Below are positions 44,820 through 52,047 of a stretch of DNA of 64,000 nt, one piece after another (positions within the stretch are counted from its first letter, which is position 1; the number at the start of each line of letters is the position of its first letter). The position numbers and the translations under genes are program-made. A model generated the notes under the pieces. It was not told the origin of the DNA. It made no database searches and saw nothing but the letters and a program-made list of their open reading frames with translations. This DNA is from Desulfovibrio intestinalis (GTDB lineage Bacteria > Desulfobacterota > Desulfovibrionia > Desulfovibrionales > Desulfovibrionaceae): contig NZ_JACHGO010000007.1 in NCBI RefSeq assembly GCF_014202345.1, forward strand, positions 62,001 to 126,000, read 5' to 3'.

Positions 44820-45761
44820 CTACTCCCCTCCAGTATACGCATCACTAAGTTTTGCATCCTCACCAAAGCTGCGCACCCAGGCCCGCAGTTCCGGCTCGGC
44901 ACGGGTGGTCAACGTCAGCACAAGACCGCCATCAGGCAGATTTTCTACCGCCTGGTTTTCTGCCCAGGTACGCTCTCGCACATATTCGGCCACCTTGGCA
45001 CTGAAACGAATATGGAACGTACGCTGCTCATGCCAAGGCAAGCCAAAGCCCTCTGTGTCGGCCTCAGGCAAAAGCCCGGCCACCCTTTTACCCGTCGTTG
45101 TCACATCGGTAATTCTGTGAATGGCCATACTGCATGGTCTGCCTGTGGGCGTAAAATTGGGGTCCACCAGAGCGCCCAGCACATAGAGAGCATTGTTCAT
45201 AGCGATCATGCGTTGAGGAACCAGGCGGTGCTCGCGCGGAGCTTCGCGCCCCGGTGCCTTGTAGGCCACAAGGCAGATTCTTTGGCTACGGGCAGCGTCC
45301 ACCAACTGATCGATATGGTCGGTGTGAGGGGTGTAGTCGATACGCCCCTTGGCGTGGAAGTGAAAGGGATCGTTCTTGCCCGTATGCATCGGATCAGCCA
45401 TGTGCAGAGCCAGATGACGCAGGCTTGAATCCACCCTTTGCAGCACCGGGGCAGGCAGAATGCCGGACGCCATTTCGCGGCAAATGCCGAGGAAGCGCAG
45501 TTCTTCAAAGTCCAGGCCCAGTGAGCGTCCTTCATTGATAACGTACTGATACCAGCGGCGGCGGTTGTCTAGGCCCGTACGTAGAGAGGCCCCCACCACT
45601 GCCTCGACTTCGCCCACCAGGCGGATCACCGTTTGCGGCGAACACTGCAGCTCTTCGGCAAGGTCATTCTGGTAGTGGCGGCGGCTGTCCAGCAGAAGCT
45701 TGCGAAAAAGCCGCAGTAGTTTAACGCCTGGCGTGGTGTCGGGGTCAATTTTGGGCGGCAC
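44820..45761 (-). CDS. WYL-domain transcriptional regulator
   Basis: A 313-residue regulator. The N-terminal winged helix (LAEELQCSPQTVIRLVGEVE) is followed by a WYL domain (about 140-225) with RLVPQRMIAMNNALYVLGAL and a C-terminal extension (about 230-313). WYL regulators such as CapW and BrxR control phage-defence operons by binding nucleic acid or nucleotide ligands. The start is GTG with AGGTGG 6 nt upstream. It is the first gene of a five-gene minus-strand operon; a good promoter lies at 45792-45820. Confidence 0.83.
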   Translation of the reverse strand: MPPKIDPDTTPGVKLLRLFRKLLLDSRRHYQNDLAEELQCSPQTVIRLVGEVEAVVGASLRTGLDNRRRWYQYVINEGRSLGLDFEELRFLGICREMASGILPAPVLQRVDSSLRHLALHMADPMHTGKNDPFHFHAKGRIDYTPHTDHIDQLVDAARSQRICLVAYKAPGREAPREHRLVPQRMIAMNNALYVLGALVDPNFTPTGRPCSMAIHRITDVTTTGKRVAGLLPEADTEGFGLPWHEQRTFHIRFSAKVAEYVRERTWAENQAVENLPDGGLVLTLTTRAEPELRAWVRSFGEDAKLSDAYTGGE

Positions 45762-45791
45762 GATTATCCACCTGACAATGTTATTTGATTA

Positions 45792-45820
45792 GCTATATAG
45801 CCACATAGTGCGATTATCAA
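45792..45820 (-). promoter_or_regulatory. Promoter of the WYL-led operon
   Basis: On the minus strand TTGATA (45820-45815) and TATAGC (45797-45792) are 17 bp apart. The -10 lies in the palindrome GCTATATAGC, and GATAATCG occurs both at the -35 and just before the GTG start. The dyad could be the WYL operator. Confidence 0.5.
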
Positions 45821-45838
45821 CATAGTTTATTACTCGGT

Positions 45839-45880
45839 GACCAACAGTACGAGAGGGAAAGCCCTCTCGTACTGTTGGTC
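45839..45880. terminator. Perfect 19-bp hairpin between a small-protein gene and the WYL operon
   Basis: Arms 45839-45857 and 45862-45880 are exact complements around AAAG. It starts two bases after the stop of the small minus-strand gene at 45883-46107. No T-run follows. It could act as a terminator, an insulating RNA element or a processed stem. Confidence 0.5.
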
Positions 45881-45882
45881 AT

Positions 45883-46107
45883 TTATCCGGTCACAGCATT
45901 TTCAGTAGCCTCAATGGGCCCTGATGCATTATCCCCGTCAGGGAGTTCATTTTCAGCAGAAACGGCATCTGTGCCTACAGCATTATCGGCATCTTCCATA
46001 AGGTCGGACACTTTTTCGCAAACCGTATCCACGGCCTCGGCAATCTGTTCGCGGGCCAGATATCCCAAGGCGGCACCGCCCACAAAGCATAAAGCTTTTC
46101 CCCACAT
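45883..46107 (-). CDS. Small membrane-anchored acidic protein, 74 aa
   Basis: The frame starts MWGKALCFVGGAALGYLARE, with GGAGG 5 nt before the ATG at 46107. One short Gly-rich hydrophobic helix (about 5-17) is followed by an amphipathic stretch and a strongly acidic tail (EDADNAVGTDAVSAENELPD). It resembles the 55-aa protein at 17628-17795 in layout. Function unknown. Confidence 0.6.
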   Translation of the reverse strand: MWGKALCFVGGAALGYLAREQIAEAVDTVCEKVSDLMEDADNAVGTDAVSAENELPDGDNASGPIEATENAVTG

Positions 46108-46222
46108 AACTGCCTCCACAAGTATGGTTGTTGCGCGGTGCTACCGTGCGTACAGACGTTATGAGGTATATACTTTCCAGAATATGGAAAAGTTGCTTAT
46201 TTTTTAAGCTTCAGATGAATTT

Positions 46223-46251
46223 TTGTTACCCTGTCTAAGTTTTTATAAAAT
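46223..46251 (+). promoter_or_regulatory. Candidate sigma-70 promoter toward the lipoprotein gene
   Basis: TTGTTA (46223-46228) and TAAAAT (46246-46251) are 17 bp apart on the plus strand. The gap 46108-46434 holds this promoter and the shared element at 46315-46343, but no gene that I can see. Confidence 0.4.
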
Positions 46252-46314
46252 ATTGTTGCCTGTTAGCCGCATATTCAAACCGTGTTAGGCCAAACAGAAA
46301 TTCCCTGAATCAAT

Positions 46315-46343
46315 AATTATGTAAAATTAGACCATGGTCAATA
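46315..46343 (-). promoter_or_regulatory. Second copy of the promoter-like element of 40446-40474
   Basis: The same AATTATGTAAAATTAG and GTCAATA blocks as at 40446-40474 are present. Here the variable centre forms GACCATGGTC, a short palindrome. On the minus strand it would read toward the small acidic-protein gene. Confidence 0.45.
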
Positions 46344-46434
46344 TTCTAAAAATAATTACGCTCAAGTAGGGTAAGGTCTGGTTTGCGGAAGATAAAAAAT
46401 AGTCAACACGGCGTACTTATGCTAATTCCACCGC

Positions 46435-47322
46435 ATGGCTGTTGTGGATATTTTTCCCTATGGCGGAAAGGGGAGCACGGTAAAGACTGGCAACCGGCAC
46501 GCAGGTATAAGCCTGAGTGCCGTGCTGGCTGTTATCCTGTGCTTTTTATCGGCCTGCGCCGTATCCCCCAGGCTGAAGGCCCGCGCCCTTGCGCAGCAGT
46601 ACGGATTTACTGAACGCCTTTTTCCGACTCAGGCTTTCACCCTCCACGGGATGTACCGCCCCGGCTTTTCACCACAGCCTGAAATCCTACGCGTATATAT
46701 TGAAGGAGACGGGCACGCCTGGAAGTCACGCACCCGGCCCTCCAGTGATCCCACGCCGCTTAACCCTGTGGCACTCCGGCTGGCCATGTATGACACGGGA
46801 CCGGACCCTGTACTTTATCTGGTGCGGCCATGCCAGTATGTGCAAGGAGAGGACAGGTGGTATTGTACAAAACGCTACTGGACGTCTGCCCGCCTCGGGC
46901 AGGAAGTGATCGACAGCCTTGATGCTGCCATTTCTCAAGCTAAGGCAGCATGTGGGGCGGAGAAGGTCGTTCTGGTCGGGTTTTCTGGTGGTGGAGGGGC
47001 TGCGGCACTGCTGGCAGCCAAGAGGCAGGACGTTGTCTTTCTGGGTACCATAGCAGGCAACCTTGATACTGAGGCCTGGACGCAGTTGCAGGGCGTCAGC
47101 CCTCTTGCTGAATCTCTGAATCCCATAAAGGTGGCATCATCGCTGTGGCTCCTGTCCCAACGGCATTTAAGCAGCCGCGAAGACACGATTATACCACCAG
47201 AAATCAGCGAGACGTTTTGCCGGGCAGCAAGGCAGCCCGAAAGTTGTGTGGTCATTTCTGGGGTGACGCATGGCGGGCCGTGGCAGGAATACTGGAGCTA
47301 TGACTATCAGCTCGAAAAATGA
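46435..47322 (+). CDS. Putative lipoprotein with alpha/beta-hydrolase fold
   Basis: A 295-residue protein. After about 25 polar residues there is a hydrophobic segment ending in the lipobox LSAC (Cys near residue 41). The hydrolase nucleophile elbow reads GFSGGGG; an oxyanion or acid-site region may be EGDGHAW near residue 90, and a late His is in GVTHGG. It would act as a membrane-anchored esterase or lipase-like enzyme; the substrate is unknown. The start is weakly supported because no clear ribosome site precedes the ATG. Confidence 0.7.
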   Translation: MAVVDIFPYGGKGSTVKTGNRHAGISLSAVLAVILCFLSACAVSPRLKARALAQQYGFTERLFPTQAFTLHGMYRPGFSPQPEILRVYIEGDGHAWKSRTRPSSDPTPLNPVALRLAMYDTGPDPVLYLVRPCQYVQGEDRWYCTKRYWTSARLGQEVIDSLDAAISQAKAACGAEKVVLVGFSGGGGAAALLAAKRQDVVFLGTIAGNLDTEAWTQLQGVSPLAESLNPIKVASSLWLLSQRHLSSREDTIIPPEISETFCRAARQPESCVVISGVTHGGPWQEYWSYDYQLEK

Positions 47323-47373
47323 GCGTGGTGAATGGATTAAACCAGAGCATGACCCTGGCGAGGCCTCTTGAAT

Positions 47374-47658
47374 TTACAGCAGCTTTAGTTTCTTGCGGAG
47401 GTAAGCCATAGCTGACGCCTTGCTGTAACCGACCTTGGAGCCTGCCCTGACGCGCTCCTTTGGGCCTTTTTGCTGGGCGTCCTCATTGCTGAGCGTCTTT
47501 GTGGAAATGAGCCCACCAGTGAGCCTTGCCAGTTCTGCTCTGGAAATCACCGGGGGTAAGGTCACCTCGATTGCTTTGAAGAATTCCTCTGAACCGATGC
47601 CGGCATTTATCAGCCTGTCTCTATATTCAAAGTCGTGATGCCAATGCTTCTGATGCAT
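47374..47658 (-). CDS. Small DNA-binding-like protein, paralogue of 49106-49360
   Basis: A 94-residue protein starting MHQKHWHHDFEYRD, with AGGAG 6 nt before the ATG at 47658. The C-terminal part (ISRAELARLTGGLISTKTLS, then GSKVGYSKASAMAYLRKKL) aligns with the protein at 49106-49360 (PRKRVHELTFGLVNPRTLAN, then KREVWYQKDGFLEYVKTIL). Both have a helix-turn-helix order like excisionase or AlpA regulators. One may direct excision. Confidence 0.6.
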   Translation of the reverse strand: MHQKHWHHDFEYRDRLINAGIGSEEFFKAIEVTLPPVISRAELARLTGGLISTKTLSNEDAQQKGPKERVRAGSKVGYSKASAMAYLRKKLKLL

Positions 47659-47729
47659 ATGGGACTCCTGCTTGCAGTATGGGCGGGTAAAGGACGAAAT
47701 GGGAAAGCATATGATTGCCATCAAGAGCG

Positions 47730-48269
47730 TTAGAATGGCACATCGCTACTGCGGTCAGACTTACCCATCAGCGTCTTGATAATTTTGTCGGCATCCGCAC
47801 CACTGCACTGCTCCAGGGGCCTTCCTGTCAAATCACGGGAAATAGTATCGGCGGCTTTACCTTTTGCTAGGGCACGAATGTATTTGACCTGCTTATCGCT
47901 GATTGGCTTAAAGGAAGACGCATTACCCCTGGAGGGCGCACTCTGGTGCGTGCTGTTGGTCTGTGGCGCATCGCCGCATATAGCCTTGAGGGAGGTCAAA
48001 GCCGCATCCATCGAGGCATAGGCTGCCTCTGACAACAGACAATGCGCATCCTCACTATGAGCCGTTTTGGGTGTCGCAAAGCCCAGCATGGAAGTCTTGG
48101 TCCCTCCCAATTCAACGTCCGTCTGGGCGATGGCGACATTGCCGTTTGCAGCATCCGGTGCCTGCTGGATGGTGGTTTTGACCAGTGAAGGTTTCATGGC
48201 GGCCAAGCGGTCATGCAAACCTGAAAGGTCACGACAAACAGGGCATCGTTCTGAAAAATTGTTATCCAT
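47730..48269 (-). CDS. Hypothetical protein with N-terminal CxxC and C-terminal helical domain
   Basis: A 179-residue protein, family unknown. The N-terminus has CPVC near residues 9-12, the middle is Ser/Ala/Thr-rich, and the C-terminus (ISDKQVKYIRALAKGKAADT, then ADADKIIKTLMG) is a small helical unit of a kind often found at the ends of phage ssDNA-binding or recombination proteins. AAGGAG lies 6 nt before the ATG. It is 10 nt after the HUH gene on the same strand, so it is probably its partner. Confidence 0.55.
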   Translation of the reverse strand: MDNNFSERCPVCRDLSGLHDRLAAMKPSLVKTTIQQAPDAANGNVAIAQTDVELGGTKTSMLGFATPKTAHSEDAHCLLSEAAYASMDAALTSLKAICGDAPQTNSTHQSAPSRGNASSFKPISDKQVKYIRALAKGKAADTISRDLTGRPLEQCSGADADKIIKTLMGKSDRSSDVPF

Positions 48270-48279
48270 ATTCTACTCC

Positions 48280-48831
48280 TTATCCATTTGGTATTCTGCT
48301 GCAGCCAAAATTTCGTAGCCCATCATAATCAAGCTCTTTGGTATACGTCTTTGCCAGATAGAAGAGCTGGTGCAGCACTTCATTACGACGGATGTCAAAA
48401 CTTACAGGCCCAGCATCCCTGCGGATTATTTTGCCGTTGTAGTCCGAGTCATCGTCGCTAAGGCAGTAGTTGATGCAGCCAGACACAGAACATCCGAGAG
48501 TGCGTCCCCAAGCCTCTTCCACATTTTGAAACACGTGCCGATAGCCTCTCACCTTCTGCCCGTTGAGAAGCAGAGCGCAATGGTAATGGGGATGGACACT
48601 GCGCTGCTGCTCCCTGACCCAGATATAGGAAGGATCAAGCCTCTGGCGGTTATACTTTTTGACGACATAGGCAATGCAGGCAGAGATGTCTTCATTGCCT
48701 GATACCATTGGGTAATCTTCCGGGTAGTGCACATCAAAGCGTACAATAAGTGCTTTTGAATGACTGTGTAAGTATACATCAAGGAGAGATGTTATTTTGT
48801 TTTTTATGTATTCAACGTAAGTATATTTCAT
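48280..48831 (-). CDS. Inovirus Gp2-like / YagK-type protein with HUH motif
   Basis: A 183-residue protein. It contains HPHYHCALLLNG, the HxH core of HUH single-strand endonucleases, in the context typical of inovirus Gp2-like proteins (YIWVREQQRSVHPHYHCALL). A preceding segment ALIVRFDVHYPEDYP forms the usual strand. No clear catalytic Tyr can be named; Tyr residues occur in the C-terminal third (YLAKTYTKELDYDG). AAGGAAAG precedes the ATG at 48831. It may start replication of the excised element. Confidence 0.75.
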   Translation of the reverse strand: MKYTYVEYIKNKITSLLDVYLHSHSKALIVRFDVHYPEDYPMVSGNEDISACIAYVVKKYNRQRLDPSYIWVREQQRSVHPHYHCALLLNGQKVRGYRHVFQNVEEAWGRTLGCSVSGCINYCLSDDDSDYNGKIIRRDAGPVSFDIRRNEVLHQLFYLAKTYTKELDYDGLRNFGCSRIPNG

Positions 48832-49024
48832 ATTCTTTCCTTTATATTGTTTCATCCCGATTTAGTTTATAACGAATATATGCAATACGTATTACATCCC
48901 TCCTATGCAAGAATGATATATTTAATATTGCGTACAGCATCTTTGCAGAAAGGATGCGCTGCTTTTGACGCACATAATAATGTCCGAATTAGCTAAATAA
49001 TTTATATGAGCAAAGCATGCTGCC

Positions 49025-49069
49025 ATCTACGCATATGCCCCTACTGGGGGCATATGCGTAGATATTTTT
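49025..49069. repeat. 17-bp perfect inverted repeat with following T-run
   Basis: Arms 49025-49041 and 49047-49063 are exact complements around a 5-nt loop; ATTTTT follows on the plus strand. It lies in the 274-bp gap upstream of the HUH gene, where no gene is seen. It may be a terminator or, given the neighbour, a nicking or replication-origin hairpin. Confidence 0.55.
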
Positions 49070-49105
49070 GGGCATACGGCTCTCACGGCAGAGGCAAGCT
49101 ACTTG

Positions 49106-49360
49106 TCATGCTGATGCGCCAGACGCCTGAGAGTCTTTGAGTATGGTCTTCACATATTCAAGGAATCCATCTTTCTGGTACCAGACCTCGCGTTTGACAA
49201 AAAAGCGACCGGCTGGGCCGGTCTTTTCGCTGTCCTTGTTGGCCAAGGTACGGGGATTGACGAGACCAAAGGTCAGTTCGTGAACCCGTTTGCGAGGGAA
49301 GCAGGGCGGCAGGCTCTCTTCCAGCAGCTTGAGGATGTTCTGGGTCGGGGTGGGAGGCAT
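49106..49360 (-). CDS. Small excisionase-like DNA-binding protein
   Basis: An 84-residue protein with AGGAG 7 nt before the ATG. The sequence CFPRKRVHELTFGLVNPRTL, then FFVKREVWYQKDGFLEYVKT, has the helix-turn-helix then wing order of excisionase-like proteins and is paralogous to 47374-47658. It is the gene nearest the integrase, the usual place of a recombination directionality factor. Confidence 0.65.
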   Translation of the reverse strand: MPPTPTQNILKLLEESLPPCFPRKRVHELTFGLVNPRTLANKDSEKTGPAGRFFVKREVWYQKDGFLEYVKTILKDSQASGASA

Positions 49361-49779
49361 GGCAGTGCTCCTGAGTGGTGTCGCCTGGTGGGCGCATCAC
49401 ATGGGTGGGCCATGTCAAAAAGTACTCTGAAAAGGATACGCGGCATGCTTGAGGCCCCTTTGGAAAGACCCGCCAAGGCACATGCGGAGGCCACATTGGG
49501 GGTATTTTCATACTACTGCATGCAGGGATGCAAACAAAGATTTTTACCAATCTATCGCCCGTTATCCTTACATATCCCAAAAATGGCAGCGAAAACATCA
49601 ATGGCAGCACTTGATATTATAGCTACTGTCATTGTGTCATGTAAAAATGTAAAAATTATTTCATGGAGAAATAGCTGGCGGAAAAATCATACTAAAAACA
49701 TAAGGAATACAAAAAATCGTGTCACACAAGAGGCTGTCTCAAGTGTGATCTATGGATGCTATTTTGACCATTGGAAGGA

Positions 49780-49805
49780 GGCGCTCCATTTAAAAAATGA
49801 GCGCC
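49780..49805 (-). terminator. Terminator of the integrase gene
   Basis: GGCGCTC (49780-49786) pairs with GAGCGCC (49799-49805), with a further AAAT/ATTT step and a T6 stretch in the loop on the minus strand, 20 bp past the integrase stop. The rest of the gap 49361-49824 is AT-rich and shows no gene. Confidence 0.5.
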
Positions 49806-49824
49806 GAGGAGACGCCTGACTTGC

Positions 49825-51075
49825 TCAGGCGCTGCCCTTTTTCTGGGCTTCGGAAAAGTCATGCACGTTGGCAGGCTGCTGTTTCAGCTTAGAGTCTAAC
49901 CGGCCCATTGCCCGCTGCTTCTTTTCATCCGTGGGATGGGTATAACGCTGGAGCATGGCGAGCGTTGACCAGCCAAAAAGTTCCTGAATGGTGCGCACGT
50001 TTTCCCCCGCATCAAGCAGCATGGAGGCAGCGCTGTGCCGCAGGGAGTGAAATACCAGAAGCTCACGCCGGTCAGTACGGCCTTCGTTCAACTTGAGGTT
50101 GGCCACAGCTTTGCGGAAGTTGGCAGGCATGGACGTCCACTGCTTTCCTTGGGCATTGGTAAAGACAATATCCTGCGCCTGCCCATGGGGCATACTGCGC
50201 AAGACAGAAACCAGCGTTTCCGTCATAGGAACGGCGCGAGGCTTGCCTGTTTTGGTGTGGACAAGGGTAAGATGCCTTTCTCGCAGATTCACCTGCCCCC
50301 AGGTCAATCGCGCCACCTCACTGAGTCGCCCTCCGGTGTGCAGGCAGGCCAGGGTGAAGGCCCAAGCTTTTTCATCAAGGCGCTGTATCTCTTCAAGCAG
50401 ATCCTGCGCCTCATTGGACGAAAGGGCGCGATTACGGGCATTGCTGATCTTTCCCAGCTTTATTTCCTGCGTGGGGCAGTCGCCCTCCACCAGTTTATTT
50501 CCGCGTGCATGATTCCACACAGCCCGCATGGTGGCAAAAACAAGCTGTGTCGTACGCTTGGCAAGGCCGGCACTGGCCATTTTGCTCTTTATGGCGTCAA
50601 GGTCTGCCTTGGATATTTCGCGTAGGGGCACATCTCCCAAGGCGGGAGCGAGCCATGTTCTGAAGTTGGATTCTTCCTTGCGCCACGTCTCCGGAGCCTT
50701 GCTTTGCCTGCAGTCGGGAAAGTAGTTGTTGTGCCAGTATTCACTGAGCGTAACCGCAAGCCGCCTGCAGGCTTCCTGCTGCCGTTTCGCTTCCGCGCGT
50801 TCCTCCTGGGCCTTGACCCGCCTCTCCCGTAACGTGACCTCGCCCGAACCCGTCTTTTTGGCCACCATCAATTCCGCAAGCGTCAGCCGGGCACGCTCCA
50901 GCGTCCAGCCCTGACTGGCCCAGCCCAGGCCTTCTTCATACCGCTTGCCCTCCACGCGATAGCGCAGGGCATAGTACACGTCAGGCTTCAGGCCGTGCTT
51001 GCGAGTCAGATGTTCGTATTTTCGGATGCCACGCTCGACCGTGACCCAAGGCGTATGTTCTTTCCCCTTGGCCAT
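49825..51075 (-). CDS. int: Tyrosine-family integrase of the island
   Basis: A 416-residue site-specific recombinase. It has an N-terminal DUF4102-like arm-binding region, a core-binding domain (LAVTLSEYWHNNYFPDCRQS) and a catalytic domain with HTGGRLSEVARLTW (Arg I), HTKTGKPRAVPM (Lys), HSLRHSAASMLLD (HxxR) and GWSTLAMLQRYTH (nucleophile Tyr). The ATG at 51075 (MAKGKEHTPW) follows a GGGGGAGAGG purine tract. The frame stays open across attR to 51477 only because the attachment site lacks stops. It lies 172 bp from the attR core. Confidence 0.93.
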   Translation of the reverse strand: MAKGKEHTPWVTVERGIRKYEHLTRKHGLKPDVYYALRYRVEGKRYEEGLGWASQGWTLERARLTLAELMVAKKTGSGEVTLRERRVKAQEERAEAKRQQEACRRLAVTLSEYWHNNYFPDCRQSKAPETWRKEESNFRTWLAPALGDVPLREISKADLDAIKSKMASAGLAKRTTQLVFATMRAVWNHARGNKLVEGDCPTQEIKLGKISNARNRALSSNEAQDLLEEIQRLDEKAWAFTLACLHTGGRLSEVARLTWGQVNLRERHLTLVHTKTGKPRAVPMTETLVSVLRSMPHGQAQDIVFTNAQGKQWTSMPANFRKAVANLKLNEGRTDRRELLVFHSLRHSAASMLLDAGENVRTIQELFGWSTLAMLQRYTHPTDEKKQRAMGRLDSKLKQQPANVHDFSEAQKKGSA

Positions 51076-51118
51076 CCTCTCCCCCTTTTTGCCGTTTCCT
51101 CTCCCCCACCTCTCCCCC
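51076..51118 (+). repeat. Right-end CCTCTCCCCC repeats, candidate integrase arm sites
   Basis: Three copies of CCTCTCCCCC start at 51076, 51098 and 51109. The last two are 11 bp apart, exactly as at the left end (16286-16306). The first copy abuts the integrase start, so binding there could also repress the integrase. Confidence 0.6.
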
Positions 51119-51246
51119 TTTTGGGGCTGAAACAGGGTGTTTTCGGGTGAATCATTATGAAGATAAAATTGATCGTAATATACTATTTTGTCAAGATAAA
51201 ATGGCATTCTGTGAAGGTGGGTGAAAGTGGCTGAAAATGGCCTTTG

Positions 51247-51296
51247 GGGGACTGAAAATCCCCGTGTCGGCAGTTCAATTCTGTCCCTCGGCACCA
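51247..51296 (+). repeat. attR core, displaced 3' half of tRNA-Phe
   Basis: Fifty bases identical to 16180-16229. The upstream half of the tRNA is absent here, so this is not a functional second tRNA. The original chromosomal terminator follows. Confidence 0.92.
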
Positions 51297-51305
51297 CGAA
51301 ATTTA

Positions 51306-51338
51306 AGGACTCAGGTAGAAATACCCGAGTCCTTTTTT
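51306..51338 (+). terminator. Original tRNA-Phe terminator, right of attR
   Basis: GGACTCAGGTA and TACCCGAGTCC pair around GAAA, followed by T6. It is nearly the same as 16239-16272. Confidence 0.8.
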
Positions 51339-51343
51339 CGTTT

Positions 51344-52047
51344 ATTCTGAACTTGTCCTTCCCCTGTCCCTTGTTTGAAATGCTGGAGCGCACCTGTGTG
51401 TGCTTCTGTCCACTCCTTCCTGCCACGCGTTCAAGCGGGTGATTCCATTTTCGCCAGTGCTGCGGCTTATCCCTCAACGCTATCCTTACGATTCGTCATA
51501 ACTGTAGCTGACATCATTGGCTCGCTTTATATATTTTGCAGATATGGCCCCAGTTTGATCGCAGGCAGATCCCCGTGCACATGGTGACCAAAATGGACTG
51601 CCCCGTTACGGCTCCCTCCCCCGTAGGCTTTCCCATCCCCGCCCCACTGCTTGTTCACCCCGTTTCGGCATTTACTCTTTTGTATCGCGATACAAAATTG
51701 TTTCGGCCCCATATTTAAATTAAATTAAATTATTTCAGCATAATAAATGCAATATTGCGTATTATTTATATTTATTTTCCAGCGGTACGATTTTGTTTCA
51801 CAGCAACCAGAACAAATTTGTTTTAAAATTTCCATATCTGTTCCAATTTTGCGAGATACCACCCTCACAATAATCATATTTTATACATTTATATAAGCAT
51901 ATTATAACAATTTCCTCCCACTATAAGCCACATGGCACGCTACCTGCAAAATCTCCAAAAACAACCCAAGTAGTACGTTTAGGCCAATGGTTGGACACAT
52001 ACGGTGTCGCAATATCTGGCGGCTACAAATCTTTCAGGAGAAATACT
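51344..52047 (+). promoter_or_regulatory. AT-rich regulatory region of the TRAP-ethanolamine operon
   Basis: No gene is visible in these 700 bp. Three sites stand out. TTTTGTATCGCGATACAAAA (51678-51697) is a perfect 20-bp palindrome. AACAAATTTGTT (51811-51822) is a 12-bp palindrome within the AT-rich tract and could be an upstream activator site. TGGCACGCTACCTGCA (51933-51948) matches the sigma-54 -24/-12 consensus with GG and GC 12 bp apart, about 100 bp before dctP. No cobalamin-riboswitch-like block was recognised. Confidence 0.6.

Larger units (their letters stand above)
16180..51296. mobile_element. Integrated genomic island in tRNA-Phe, about 35.1 kb
   Basis: The island is bounded by 50-bp identical direct repeats (16180-16229 and 51247-51296), the 3' part of tRNA-Phe. 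Similarity continues through the terminator to about 97 bp. A tyrosine integrase lies just inside the right end. The cargo is defence and recombination genes: IetAS, type I restriction, RelE toxin-antitoxin, ERF and Cas4-like proteins, an HUH protein, and a WYL-led operon. No relaxase, coupling protein or type IV secretion genes were found, so autonomous conjugation is unlikely. Flanking genes (ClC on the left, TRAP transporter on the right) look chromosomal. Confidence 0.93.

Noticed and set aside
49361..49819. Plus-strand frame opposite and beyond the excisionase-like gene
   Set aside because: The start lies antisense to a gene with a good ribosome site, and the sequence lacks any recognisable pattern.
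51247..51296. Possible second tRNA-Phe
   Set aside because: Only the 3' half is present; the acceptor 5' strand and D-arm are missing, so it is an attachment-site remnant.
16180..51296. Integrative conjugative element with its own transfer genes
   Set aside because: No relaxase, coupling ATPase or VirB-like proteins are among the genes; only recombination and HUH functions are seen.
51076..51477. N-terminal extension of the integrase through attR
   Set aside because: The frame crosses the tRNA fragment and the terminator. The ATG at 51075 gives a normal family length.
51344..52047. Cobalamin riboswitch before the eutBC operon
   Set aside because: I could not find the conserved B12-box pattern or a matching fold in the leader; a sigma-54 promoter explains the region better.
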